From Lentisphaerota bacterium (GTDB taxonomy: Bacteria > Verrucomicrobiota > Kiritimatiellia > JAAZAB01): a DNA stretch of 34,090 bases. The notes beneath the pieces are model-generated. The model did no database searches and had not been told where the DNA came from. It worked only from the letters and a program-made list of their open reading frames with translations. Positions 25,816-34,090 of this stretch are shown one piece after another. Position 1 is the first letter of the stretch; every line of letters starts with the position of its first letter. Where the stretch lies: NCBI GenBank assembly GCA_012514555.1, contig JAAZAB010000282.1, positions 1-34,090 on the forward strand, given 5' to 3'. A program made the position numbers and the translations under genes.

Positions 25816-27495
25816 CTAGCCGGCTGACAGCACTTCGCTTAGTGTCGTTATTCCCGCCAGAACCTTGCGAATGCCGTCCTCGCGCAAGGTTCGCATTCCC
25901 ATGGCGCGAGCGCGCTCCATGATCTCGTCGGCCGAAACACGTTTGTAAATCATCCTCTTAACTTCGTCGTTGATAATGAAAATTTCAAAAATACCCTTTC
26001 GTCCCTTGTACCCGGTTTGAACGCAGGCGTTGCAGCCCTTGCCCGCGTAGACCTTGGCGTTTTTAAACTGGTCGGCCTGGTCGCCCAGGAGCCGCAGCTC
26101 CAGGTCGCTCGGCATTGCCTCTGCCTTGCACTTCTCGCATATCACGCGCACCAGGCGCTGGGCCATGGTCGCCCGCAGCGAGGAGGCGAGAAGGAACGGC
26201 TCTACGCCAATGTCCAGCAGGCGGGGCACCGCGCTCGGGGCGTCGTTCGTGTGGAGGGTGCTGAACACCAGGTGGCCGGTAAGCGCCGCGGTGATGGCTA
26301 TCTCGGCAGTCTCGGGGTCGCGGATTTCGCCCACCATGATGATGTTCGGCGCCTGGCGCATCATGGCCTTGAGCACCAGCGGGAAGTCCATCCCGATGTC
26401 GGCTCGCACGGAAACCTGGTTTATGCCCGAAAGCTGGTATTCGACAGGATCCTCAACGGTGATGATCTTGCGGTCCGGGCGGTTCAGGCTGTTCAGCACG
26501 GCATACAGCGTGGTGGTCTTTCCCGAGCCGGTCGGCCCCGTTATCAGCAGTATGCCGTCCGGACTGGCTATCAGGCGCTCGAAAGTCGCCTGGTCGTCGG
26601 AAAAGAAACCCAGCTTGGGCAGGCCCAGATCCAGCCCCTTCTTGCTGAGCAGGCGCATGACAATGCTTTCGCCGTGCGAGGCCGGGACGGACGAAACGCG
26701 CAGGTCCAGGTCTTCCCCGCCCACGTTGACAGCAATGCGGCCGTCCTGAGGAACGCGCTTTTCGGATATCTTCATCCCGGCCATCAGCTTGAGCCTGCTC
26801 AGCACGGCCGGCTGAAGCCGCTTGGGCGGGTTTTCGATCTCGTGCAGCACGCCGTCAATCCGGTAGCGAATCCGGAAGCGCTTTTCCATCGGCTCAAGGT
26901 GAATGTCCGAGGCCCGGCTGCGCTGGGCCTCGAGTATGATCAGGTGCACCAGCTTGATGATCGGCGCGTCCTCTTCCCCCTCCTCGGCGCCTTCGACGCC
27001 GGTCAGCACGCTCTCGGCCTTCTCGCCCTTGCTCAGCATGTCCTCTACGGTCATCTCCTCGCGGCCGTAGTAATGGTCAATCGCGATCGCTATCTCGTCC
27101 GGCGCAGCCACCATGCCTTCCACGTTGCGCTTGAGCACGTATCTCAAGCTGTCGAGGGTCTCGATGTCGAACGGGTCCGACATCGCCACCTTGAGCGTGT
27201 TCTCGTCGCTCACCACGGGCATGACCTTGTAGCGGCGCGCTATGTCCGCCGGCACCAAGGCGATAATTTCCGGCGCGATCTCCACATCCGCAAGGACGAC
27301 CACGTCCATGCCCAGCTGCATGGCCACGGTCTTGAGCACTTCCATCTTCGAGACGATGCCGTCATCAATCAGCGCGTCCAGAACGCCTATGCCGTCATCC
27401 TTGGCGCGGCGCCGCGCCGCCTCGATCTGCTCCGGCCTGACAAGGCCGACATCTCTGATGGTCTCTATGACGGTTTCGTCGGTCGGCGATATCAT
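25816..27495 (-). CDS. GspE/PilB-type secretion/pilus assembly ATPase (paralog 2)
   Basis: [122 protein letters not shown]-terminal CEKC...CNAC zinc motif. Confidence 0.94.
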   Translation of the reverse strand: MISPTDETVIETIRDVGLVRPEQIEAARRRAKDDGIGVLDALIDDGIVSKMEVLKTVAMQLGMDVVVLADVEIAPEIIALVPADIARRYKVMPVVSDENTLKVAMSDPFDIETLDSLRYVLKRNVEGMVAAPDEIAIAIDHYYGREEMTVEDMLSKGEKAESVLTGVEGAEEGEEDAPIIKLVHLIILEAQRSRASDIHLEPMEKRFRIRYRIDGVLHEIENPPKRLQPAVLSRLKLMAGMKISEKRVPQDGRIAVNVGGEDLDLRVSSVPASHGESIVMRLLSKKGLDLGLPKLGFFSDDQATFERLIASPDGILLITGPTGSGKTTTLYAVLNSLNRPDRKIITVEDPVEYQLSGINQVSVRADIGMDFPLVLKAMMRQAPNIIMVGEIRDPETAEIAITAALTGHLVFSTLHTNDAPSAVPRLLDIGVEPFLLASSLRATMAQRLVRVICEKCKAEAMPSDLELRLLGDQADQFKNAKVYAGKGCNACVQTGYKGRKGIFEIFIINDEVKRMIYKRVSADEIMERARAMGMRTLREDGIRKVLAGITTLSEVLSAG

Positions 27496-27511
27496 GAGAG
27501 CTACCTCCGGA

Positions 27512-28936
27512 TCAGCCGGACAGCCTTCGCTTGAGAATTTCCCTGACTCCGGCCGGATTGGCCTTGCCCTTGCTCTTGCGCATGACCTGTCCTATCAGGA
27601 ATTGCAGGGCCGCGGTCTTCCCCGCCTTATAATCGGCGGCCGATTTCGCGTTTTCGGCTATCGCCTGCTCGGCCATCGCCTCCAGCGCGCCCTCGTCGCT
27701 CACCTGCGCCAGCCCGCGGGCCCTGACAATCTCCGCGGGGTCCCCGCCCTTCTCGAAAAGCTCCTCAAACACCTCCCTGGCGCCGGGCATGTTCACGGCC
27801 TGGCCGTCGACGAGCTTCACCAGGGCCGCCAGGGCCGCGGGCCGGACAGGGATGTCCTCGATGCTGCGCCCGGTTTCGGACAGCAGCCTGAGCATGTCGC
27901 TCATAACCCAGTTGGAAACCGCCTTCGGGTTGTCCGAAAGCCTCGCGGCATCCTCGAAGAAATCGGCCACCGCCTTGTCCGCGGCCAGGACGCCGGCGTC
28001 GTAGGCCGGAATCCCGAACTCCGCCGCCAGGCGCTCGCGGCGCTGCCGCGGCAGTTCCGGAAGCTCGCTGCGCCAACGCTCCACCTGGCCGGAGGACAGC
28101 GTGATCGGCATCAGGTCGGGGTCCGGGAAATAGCGGTAGTCGTGAACGTCCTCCTTGGAGCGCATGAGCTCGGTGACGCCGGCGTCAGTGTCCCATCGCC
28201 TGGTCTCCTGGCGGATAACACCCCCGCCTTCGAGAATCCCGATCTGCCGCGCCGCCTCGTGCTCTATTGCGTTGAAAACGCCCTTGAACGTGTTCAGGTT
28301 CTTCAGCTCCGTCTTGACCCCGAGCCCGGAGCGTGTTTCCGGGCGCACGCTGCAGTTCACGTCGCAGCGCAGGTTGCCCTGCTCCAGGTTGCAGCGGCTC
28401 ACGCCGCCGTAGACCAGTATCTGCCTGAGCGCCAGGAGAAAATCATAAGCCTCCTGCGCGGAGGCGAAATCGGGCTCGGTCACCAACTCCATGAGCGGGA
28501 TTCCCGAACGGTTGAAGTCCACGCTGCTCCGGGCGCCGGCGTGCATGCTCTTCGCAACGTCCTCCTCAAGGTGGATGCGGTTGAGCCTGACCGTCCGCGT
28601 TCTCCCGCCGGTCTCGAATGCCAGGCCGCCGCCGAGACAAAGGGGCCGGTCATACTGGGAAATCTGGTAGTTCTTGGGCATGTCCGGGTAGAAATAATTC
28701 TTGCGGTCGAACTTGCTGAAAGAGGCGATCTTCGAATCGAGCATGAGCCCCGCAAGCGCCGTCAGGCGCACCGCCTCGCGATTAATCACCGGGAGGGCGC
28801 CGGGATACCCCAGGCAGACCGGGCAAACCTGCGTGTTGGGTTCCGCGCCGAAGTCCGTCCGGCAGGCGCAGAAGAGCTTGGACTTCGTGAGAAGCTGCAC
28901 GTGCACTTCCAGGCCTATGGCAGGAACGTACTTCAT
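27512..28936 (-). CDS. gatB: Asp/Glu-tRNA(Asn/Gln) amidotransferase subunit B
   Basis: MKYVPAIGLEVHVQLLTKSKLFCACRTDFGAEPNTQVCPVCLGYPGALPVIN...KFDRKNYFYPDMPKNYQISQYDRPLC; start overlaps the gatA stop (ATGA). The ORF-track start at 29395 is an artefactual extension. Confidence 0.97.
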   Translation of the reverse strand: MKYVPAIGLEVHVQLLTKSKLFCACRTDFGAEPNTQVCPVCLGYPGALPVINREAVRLTALAGLMLDSKIASFSKFDRKNYFYPDMPKNYQISQYDRPLCLGGGLAFETGGRTRTVRLNRIHLEEDVAKSMHAGARSSVDFNRSGIPLMELVTEPDFASAQEAYDFLLALRQILVYGGVSRCNLEQGNLRCDVNCSVRPETRSGLGVKTELKNLNTFKGVFNAIEHEAARQIGILEGGGVIRQETRRWDTDAGVTELMRSKEDVHDYRYFPDPDLMPITLSSGQVERWRSELPELPRQRRERLAAEFGIPAYDAGVLAADKAVADFFEDAARLSDNPKAVSNWVMSDMLRLLSETGRSIEDIPVRPAALAALVKLVDGQAVNMPGAREVFEELFEKGGDPAEIVRARGLAQVSDEGALEAMAEQAIAENAKSAADYKAGKTAALQFLIGQVMRKSKGKANPAGVREILKRRLSG

Positions 28937-30420
28937 GGCGCCGCCTGCCCCGCCTTTCCATGGCGCGGCGCCCTCCGCAGGTGCCAGTCCGTGGCCTGCT
29001 GGTAGGCGTGCCCGACCCGGAGCGGAATCTCCTCCCTGAACGCGGGCCCCATGATCTGCATGCCCACCGGCAGCGCGGTTCCGGTCATGCCGCAGGGCAC
29101 CGCCAGGGCGCATATCCCGGCCAGGTTTGCCGGAATCGTGTACAGGTCGCCCAGGTACATCTGGAGCGGGTCCTGAATCTTCTCGCCAAGGCGATAGGCC
29201 GCCGTCGGAGTCACGGGCGAAAGCAGCGCGTCGCAAGAAGCGAACGCCCGATCGAAATCGCGGCGGATCAGTGTGCGCACCTTCAGGGCGCGCACGTAAT
29301 AGGCGTCGTAGTAGCCCGAGCTCAGCACGTAGGCGCCCAGGATGATACGACGCTTGACCTCGGGCCCGAAGCCGGCCGCCCTTGTCCGGCAGCACAGCTC
29401 GACAGGGTCATTCGCGCCCCCGGCGCGGAATCCGTAGCGCACGCCGTCGAACCTGGCGAGGTTCGACGAGGCCTCCGCGCAGGCGATGATGTGGTACGTG
29501 GCGATCGCGTGCGGCGCCATAGGCAGGCTGACATCAACAACCGAGGCGCCCAGCTTCCGGCACAGTTCGATCGCGGTGAGCACGCAACGGTTCACCTCGG
29601 GATCCAGGCCGTCGGAGAAAAACTCCCGAGGCAGTCCCAGGCGAAGCCCGTCCAGGCGCTCGCCAAGCGCGGCCATGTAATCCGGCGCAGGAACGTCCAC
29701 GGATGTGGAATCAAGAGGGTCGGGCACGGCCATCGCCTTCAGAAGCATTGCGGCGTCGCGGACGTCGCGCGTGATGGGCCCTATCTGGTCAAGCGAGGAC
29801 GCGAACGCGGTGAGCCCGTAACGCGAAATCCTGCCGTAGGTCGGCTTCAGTCCCACGCACCCGCAAAACGCCGCCGGCTGCCGGACCGAGCCGCCCGTGT
29901 CCGAGCCAAGCGCCGCCAGCGCCTCGCCGGCGGCAACGGCCGCGGCCGATCCGCCGCTGGAGCCGCCGGGCACGCAGTCAAGGTTCCAGGGATTGCGCGT
30001 CGCGAAAAAGGCGGAGTTCTCCGTGCTCGAGCCCATGGCGAATTCGTCCATGTTGGTCCGGCCGGCCAGCACGGCCCCGGCCGCGCGCAGCGCGGAAACA
30101 GCCGTGGCGTCGTACGGCGCAACATAGCCTTTCAGCATCCTCGAGGCGCAGGCGCACGGATCGCCCTTTACGTTGAGAACGTCCTTCACCGCCACGGGCA
30201 GTCCGAGCAGCTCACCGCCTTCGCCGCGAGCCCGGGCGGCGTCCGCCGCCGCGGCCTGGCGCAGAACGGACTCCTCGTCCAAGTGCACATACGCGCGGAT
30301 TTCGCCGTCCCGCTCGCGAATGCGCGCAATGAGGTCCGCGGCAGCCTCCCGGGCGGAACACTGCCCCGTTTCAAGAAGGCCTCGCAGCGAATAGAGGGTT
30401 TGATCGGCAAGATCGGACAT
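28933..30420 (-). CDS. gatA: Asp/Glu-tRNA(Asn/Gln) amidotransferase subunit A
   Basis: Amidase signature PGGSSGGSAAAVAAGEALAALGSDTGGSVRQPAAFCGCVGLKPTYGRISRYGLTAFASSLDQIGPITRDVRDAA. Confidence 0.97.
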   Translation of the reverse strand: MSDLADQTLYSLRGLLETGQCSAREAAADLIARIRERDGEIRAYVHLDEESVLRQAAAADAARARGEGGELLGLPVAVKDVLNVKGDPCACASRMLKGYVAPYDATAVSALRAAGAVLAGRTNMDEFAMGSSTENSAFFATRNPWNLDCVPGGSSGGSAAAVAAGEALAALGSDTGGSVRQPAAFCGCVGLKPTYGRISRYGLTAFASSLDQIGPITRDVRDAAMLLKAMAVPDPLDSTSVDVPAPDYMAALGERLDGLRLGLPREFFSDGLDPEVNRCVLTAIELCRKLGASVVDVSLPMAPHAIATYHIIACAEASSNLARFDGVRYGFRAGGANDPVELCCRTRAAGFGPEVKRRIILGAYVLSSGYYDAYYVRALKVRTLIRRDFDRAFASCDALLSPVTPTAAYRLGEKIQDPLQMYLGDLYTIPANLAGICALAVPCGMTGTALPVGMQIMGPAFREEIPLRVGHAYQQATDWHLRRAPRHGKAGQAAP

Positions 30421-30424
30421 TGGG

Positions 30425-30736
30425 TCACCCGACTATAAGCGGCACGCGGAAATGCTCCCCGTCCTGTTCCGGGGCGTTGGCCAATACCGCGTCCCTGTCC
30501 AGTCCGTCGCGGGGGACATCACCCCGAAAGACGTTTTCAACCGCCACGGCGTGCGCCATGGGTTCCACGCCTTCCACATCGACACCCTGCAGCGCGCGGA
30601 TATACTCGACAATCTGCGTCAGCTGCCTCTGGAACAGCTCCGCCTCCCGGGGTTCCAGGTCAAGGCGGGCAAGCCGCGCCACGTATTCCACGTCTATGCG
30701 GCTGCAATCGCCCCGTTTCTCCTCATTCATGCTCAA
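30425..30736 (-). CDS. gatC: Asp/Glu-tRNA(Asn/Gln) amidotransferase subunit C
   Basis: IDVEYVARLARLDLEPREAELFQRQLTQIVEYIRALQGVDVEGVEPMAHA...DAVLANAPEQDGEHFRVPLIVG. ATG at 30730 is an alternative start. Confidence 0.94.
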   Translation of the reverse strand: MSMNEEKRGDCSRIDVEYVARLARLDLEPREAELFQRQLTQIVEYIRALQGVDVEGVEPMAHAVAVENVFRGDVPRDGLDRDAVLANAPEQDGEHFRVPLIVG

Positions 30737-30754
30737 CCGCCATCCTCCGAAGCG

Positions 30755-31345
30755 TCAGAAATATATCTTCCATACAATGACCGCGAAAATCACCGCAAGA
30801 ACGAGCGTCAAAATCGCCCTGTTCCGCAACATGCGGCGCTCGCGCCGCAACGGCCGCAGATTCTGAAAATGGCCGGCCATGAAGTAGTTCGCAAACCGTT
30901 CGCGGTCGGTGGAATCTTCGCCCGAATGCCGGCCCGGGCGCTGAGAAGACCCGGGCAAGGATGCCGCGAACAAGTCTGGCTGGCGCTCGTCTTCGGGCGC
31001 TCCCTTTCGCACATGGGCAAAAAGGTCGTCCCTGTCCTGCGGAACGTCTTCCGCCGCCGGCGCGGCATCGGCGGAAGCAGACTCAGCAGCCTCGCCCGCA
31101 TTCTCCGCGCCCAGCGCCGGGGAAGACGGCTCAGCCGGAAACCGCCGGGCGGGCATCGGCGCATCCTCTGCCTTTATCGGAACCGCGCTCGCGGAGGCGT
31201 CAACGTCAGCCGGTTTGCCCGCATTCCTGGACAGGCGCGCACGATCCTTTATATCTGTATCTATGCGCGACATCTCCCTCTGGAGATCGCGAATGCGACG
31301 GTCTATGGCCGATTCCTTTTTCCTGAAGAATCCCATGTTTCTCAC
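30755..31345 (-). CDS. Hypothetical protein with C-terminal transmembrane anchor
   Basis: Charged N-term FFRKKESAIDRRIRDLQREMSRIDTDIKDRARL, Ala/Pro-rich low-complexity middle, C-terminal LRNRAILTLVLAVIFAVIVWKIYF TM helix. Internal ATG at 31336 is an alternative start. Confidence 0.6.
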   Translation of the reverse strand: MRNMGFFRKKESAIDRRIRDLQREMSRIDTDIKDRARLSRNAGKPADVDASASAVPIKAEDAPMPARRFPAEPSSPALGAENAGEAAESASADAAPAAEDVPQDRDDLFAHVRKGAPEDERQPDLFAASLPGSSQRPGRHSGEDSTDRERFANYFMAGHFQNLRPLRRERRMLRNRAILTLVLAVIFAVIVWKIYF

Positions 31346-32040
31346 CGCATCAGGGTTGCGAGCAGCGCGGCCGCGAGAATCACCAAGGCCGCAATCAGGG
31401 GCAGACTCAACCCGAAGCCGACCTTCACCCAGAATCCAAAACCCCGTTCCCGCCCGCCGCCATTCCCGGACATATCGTCAAAGAAAACACCGCTCTCGGG
31501 CGCCTTTGCCTCGGCCGCGGACTGCGTTTCCCTGAGAGCTTCGAGGCGCGCAAGGGACTTTCCGTATTCCTTGCGCATGTCCTCGATTACAGCCAGCGTT
31601 TTCGCCAGCTCTTCGCGGAACGAGGCCGTGTCCGTCGGCCAGGCGTCCTCGTTTATGCCCCTTATTTCCGCGAGCATGTCCCGGAATCGCTTGCCGGTGT
31701 CGCCCAGCAGGGCCAGGCGCTGGTTAATCTGCATTTCCTCGCGGCCGAGAGTCACCATGCTCTGTTCGAGGCGCTCGATCATTTCCCGCTTGCCAAGCTC
31801 GTATTTTTCCTGGTTCGCGCGCAGGCTCTCCAGCAGGTTTTTCTCCCGCTCAAGCGCTTCCTGGCGGCTGCGCAGGCGCTCCAGCTCGTCCTTCGCAACC
31901 GCAACCTGGCCGGTGACATCCTCTTTCTTCCTGGCCATCCGCCCGGCTTCGCCGGCGCCGGGCTGCGGCGGCCGCGGCGCATCCTTGGCCGGCTCGCGCC
32001 GCTGCACCAGGTCCTCATCCACAAAATCGGTCGCGCTCAT
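31342..32040 (-). CDS. Hypothetical coiled-coil protein with C-terminal transmembrane anchor
   Basis: Long heptad-like ELERLRSRQEALEREKNLLESLRANQEKYELGKREMIERLEQS; C-terminal FGLSLPLIAALVILAAALLATLMR TM helix. Confidence 0.65.
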   Translation of the reverse strand: MSATDFVDEDLVQRREPAKDAPRPPQPGAGEAGRMARKKEDVTGQVAVAKDELERLRSRQEALEREKNLLESLRANQEKYELGKREMIERLEQSMVTLGREEMQINQRLALLGDTGKRFRDMLAEIRGINEDAWPTDTASFREELAKTLAVIEDMRKEYGKSLARLEALRETQSAAEAKAPESGVFFDDMSGNGGGRERGFGFWVKVGFGLSLPLIAALVILAAALLATLMR

Positions 32041-32104
32041 AAGTGCCTCCTTGAATACTGCATGAACTCAAGACCCCTGCCGCGTTCGCGCTCAAGGCGA
32101 AAGG

Positions 32105-32827
32105 CTATGGAACCAGCAGCTTCTGCCCCACCTTGATCTTGTGCGAATCATTCAGCTTGTTCGCCTCCTGTATGCGCCTGTACTTTGACTGGTCGCCGTA
32201 AACCTTGCCCGCTATCCTGGCAAGCGTATCCCCGGGCAGGACAACATATGTCCGGGCTGCTCCGGCCGAGCCGGCCTGGCTCTCTGCCGCGCCCTGACCG
32301 CGGTCCTTCATAGCCATGGCCGAATCCTGCCCAAGCTGCCCGGCAATACGCTGCGCCAGGTTTTTCCGGACTTCGTGCAGGCTTTTCCGGAGCTCAACAT
32401 TCTCCCGCTGCAGCGCATTGATCCGCTCGTCAGTGATGGGCGAATTGCTGAGGAATATCGACGCCTGTACCATGCGCGCCTTCTTGATATACTCCTCTAT
32501 TTTCGGCCGCTGCTCGTCGTTTGGCCAGGTTTCAAGGCATCGCTCATAATGGTAGATCGCCCGGATGTAGTCGTTCTTGGCATCATCGTACAGCAGGGCA
32601 AGCTGCAAATGCGCCCTCGCGTTCCGCGGCCGGCGATCGATCGCCCTCGAGAAAAAATGAATCGCCGCATCCTTGTCGCCAACATCCAGCTTCTCCATGG
32701 CCTTTCGAAAATACTTCTCGTTCAGGTCGCCGTCCAGTCCGCTCAGGCGGCCGGAACAGCTTCCGCAAAACAGCGCCGCCGCCAGGCAGGCGCCAGCCGC
32801 CGGCCGAAAAATGAGTCGCCCCTGCAT
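32105..32827 (-). CDS. TPR-repeat protein with C-terminal LysM domain, exported (possible lipoprotein)
   Basis: N-terminal signal-like ACLAAALFCGSCSG, TPR-like DAAIHFFSRAIDRRPRNARAHLQLALLYDDAKNDYIRAIYHYERCL, LysM YVVLPGDTLARIAGKVYGDQSKYRRIQEANKLNDSHKIKVGQKLLVP. Confidence 0.83.
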   Translation of the reverse strand: MQGRLIFRPAAGACLAAALFCGSCSGRLSGLDGDLNEKYFRKAMEKLDVGDKDAAIHFFSRAIDRRPRNARAHLQLALLYDDAKNDYIRAIYHYERCLETWPNDEQRPKIEEYIKKARMVQASIFLSNSPITDERINALQRENVELRKSLHEVRKNLAQRIAGQLGQDSAMAMKDRGQGAAESQAGSAGAARTYVVLPGDTLARIAGKVYGDQSKYRRIQEANKLNDSHKIKVGQKLLVP

Positions 32828-33117
32828 ATCACATTACCTTCCCGGGATCGAACGCTTGTCCGCCGTTAAAAAAACGCATCGAAAGATGTCTATTCATATC
32901 CCATAGGCCGCCTTTAATCAAGCTATTTATGCTCAAAACCTAATTTTTGCTGAGGGCCATGAGAATCGCTCGCGGCACGCGGGCCATTATGCGAAACATG
33001 GGCCCACGGCGCCGTTTTGGCCAGGCCCTCGCCGCCGGGCTTTGCAGGCAAAACAAGATTGCATCAAAAGCCGATCCCCATTATCTTCCGCCTACGAACG
33101 CAGCCCAATCAAAAATA

Positions 33118-33972
33118 ATGACAGCAGCCAAACATCAGCGGCTCCCCCCGTTGATACGAATCCGCTTCGAAGCCTGCGGCCGTTACGCGCAGGTGGACAG
33201 CCTGGTTCGCGACTCGGCGCTGCACACGGTCTGCGAGAGCGCAAACTGCCCGAACCGCCAGGAATGCTTCAACCGCGGAGTGGCCACCGTGATGATCCTG
33301 GGCGATCGCTGCACCCGCAGTTGCGCCTTCTGCGCCGTGAAACACGGCATCCCGCAGCCCCCCGACCCATCGGAGCCCGAACGCGTCGCCAGGCTGGGCG
33401 CCGAATTGGGACTGCGCCACATGGTGGTAACAAGCGTGACACGCGACGACCTGCCCGACGGAGGCGCGGGATGTTTCGCGGAAACCATCCGCCGCGTCAA
33501 GGTCCGACCGGGCGTAACCGTCGAGGTGCTCACACCGGATTTTCAGGGCAGGAGCGAGCTGGTCCGCACGGTGCTTTCAGCCGCGCCCGACGTTTTCAAT
33601 CACAACATTGAAACGGTTCGCGGCCTTCAGGGCGCCATTCGGCCGCAGGCCGACTATGACCGGTCCCTCAACGTGCTTCGCATTGCGGCCGAATGGCGGC
33701 CGTCCGTCAAGGTCAAGTCCGGGCTGATGCTCGGCCTGGGCGAAACGGACAGCGAAGTAGCCGGCGCCATGCGCGACCTTCTCGACGCAGGCTGCCGGCT
33801 CCTGACACTGGGCCAATACCTGGCGCCATCCCGACGCCACCATCCGGTGCGGCGATACGTAAGGCCGGATGCATTCGAGGCCCTCGCGAAGCTCGCGCGC
33901 GAAATGGGGTTCGCGAAAGTGGCCGCGGCCCCTCTCGTTCGCTCCTCCTACGAGGCTGACCGGATGGTCTGA
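33118..33972 (+). CDS. lipA: Lipoyl synthase
   Basis: LHTVCESANCPNRQECFNRGVATVMILGDRCTRSCAFCAVKHG (auxiliary-cluster cysteines and CxxxCxxC radical-SAM motif); HNIETVRGLQ; KSGLMLGLGET. ORF track starts at 32947; ATG 33118 fits family N-termini better. Confidence 0.93.
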   Translation: MTAAKHQRLPPLIRIRFEACGRYAQVDSLVRDSALHTVCESANCPNRQECFNRGVATVMILGDRCTRSCAFCAVKHGIPQPPDPSEPERVARLGAELGLRHMVVTSVTRDDLPDGGAGCFAETIRRVKVRPGVTVEVLTPDFQGRSELVRTVLSAAPDVFNHNIETVRGLQGAIRPQADYDRSLNVLRIAAEWRPSVKVKSGLMLGLGETDSEVAGAMRDLLDAGCRLLTLGQYLAPSRRHHPVRRYVRPDAFEALAKLAREMGFAKVAAAPLVRSSYEADRMV

Positions 33973-34002
33973 AACTGCGCCGCTTTCAACACGGAGCGCT
34001 AC

Positions 34003-34090
34003 ATGATGCGCCGCATCCTGATTCTTTATCTCGGGGCAAACAGCGGACACCACACCGCCGCGCGGGCAATCGAAGAAGCCATGCACCGCC
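34003..34090 (+). CDS. MGDG-synthase/UgtP-like glycosyltransferase, N-terminal fragment cut by window edge
   Basis: MMRRILILYLGANSGHHTAARAIEEAMHR resembles the N-terminal SxGxGHxxAAxAL motif of MGDG-synthase-like glycosyltransferases. Confidence 0.6.
   Translation, partial: MMRRILILYLGANSGHHTAARAIEEAMHR

Noticed and set aside
28937-29395. N-terminal extension of the gatB ORF to 29395
   Set aside because: Lies inside gatA in another frame; GatB family N-terminus begins at MKYVPAIGLEVHVQL (28936).
30401-30420. Two GATC sites 9 bp apart near the gatA start and a similar pair at 6642/6651
   Set aside because: Only two copies each, encoded by unrelated conserved protein sequence; consistent with chance.

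Overview
GC-rich bacterial chromosomal window; the phylum cannot be fixed from sequence alone, and a PVC-like or related Gram-negative is only a guess. The left edge looks like the end of an integrated element: a tyrosine recombinase (minus strand, running off the window) beside a 3'-half tRNA-Met(CAU) remnant that keeps its terminator. Next is a minus-strand module: a four-helix-bundle/topoisomerase-type zinc-finger protein whose TGA stop overlaps the ATG of a ~1740-aa protein combining a DEDD-type exonuclease, a RecQ-like helicase and a UvrD/Rep-like helicase. The four-helix gene carries three arrays of an exact 9-bp GATC-containing repeat, apparently at domain boundaries. The rest is mostly recognisable: a peroxide-stress cluster (Fur/PerR-like, katA, DUF454, predicted outer-membrane protein, rubrerythrin); a large secreted delta-60/FN3-like/DxDxDG-repeat protein; beta-phosphoglucomutase-like and GH65 genes; tRNA-Leu(CAA) and tRNA-Glu(UUC); YacP-like NYN, DciA-like, MsbA-like ABC exporter, trxB and dimeric dUTPase genes; a GspE/PilB-PilT-GspE/PilB block contiguous with gatCAB; three uncharacterised membrane/TPR-LysM proteins; lipA; and the start of an MGDG-synthase-like glycosyltransferase. 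The best candidate for something under-described is the GATC-repeat four-helix protein plus nuclease/double-helicase module (about 1.1-7.3 kb).
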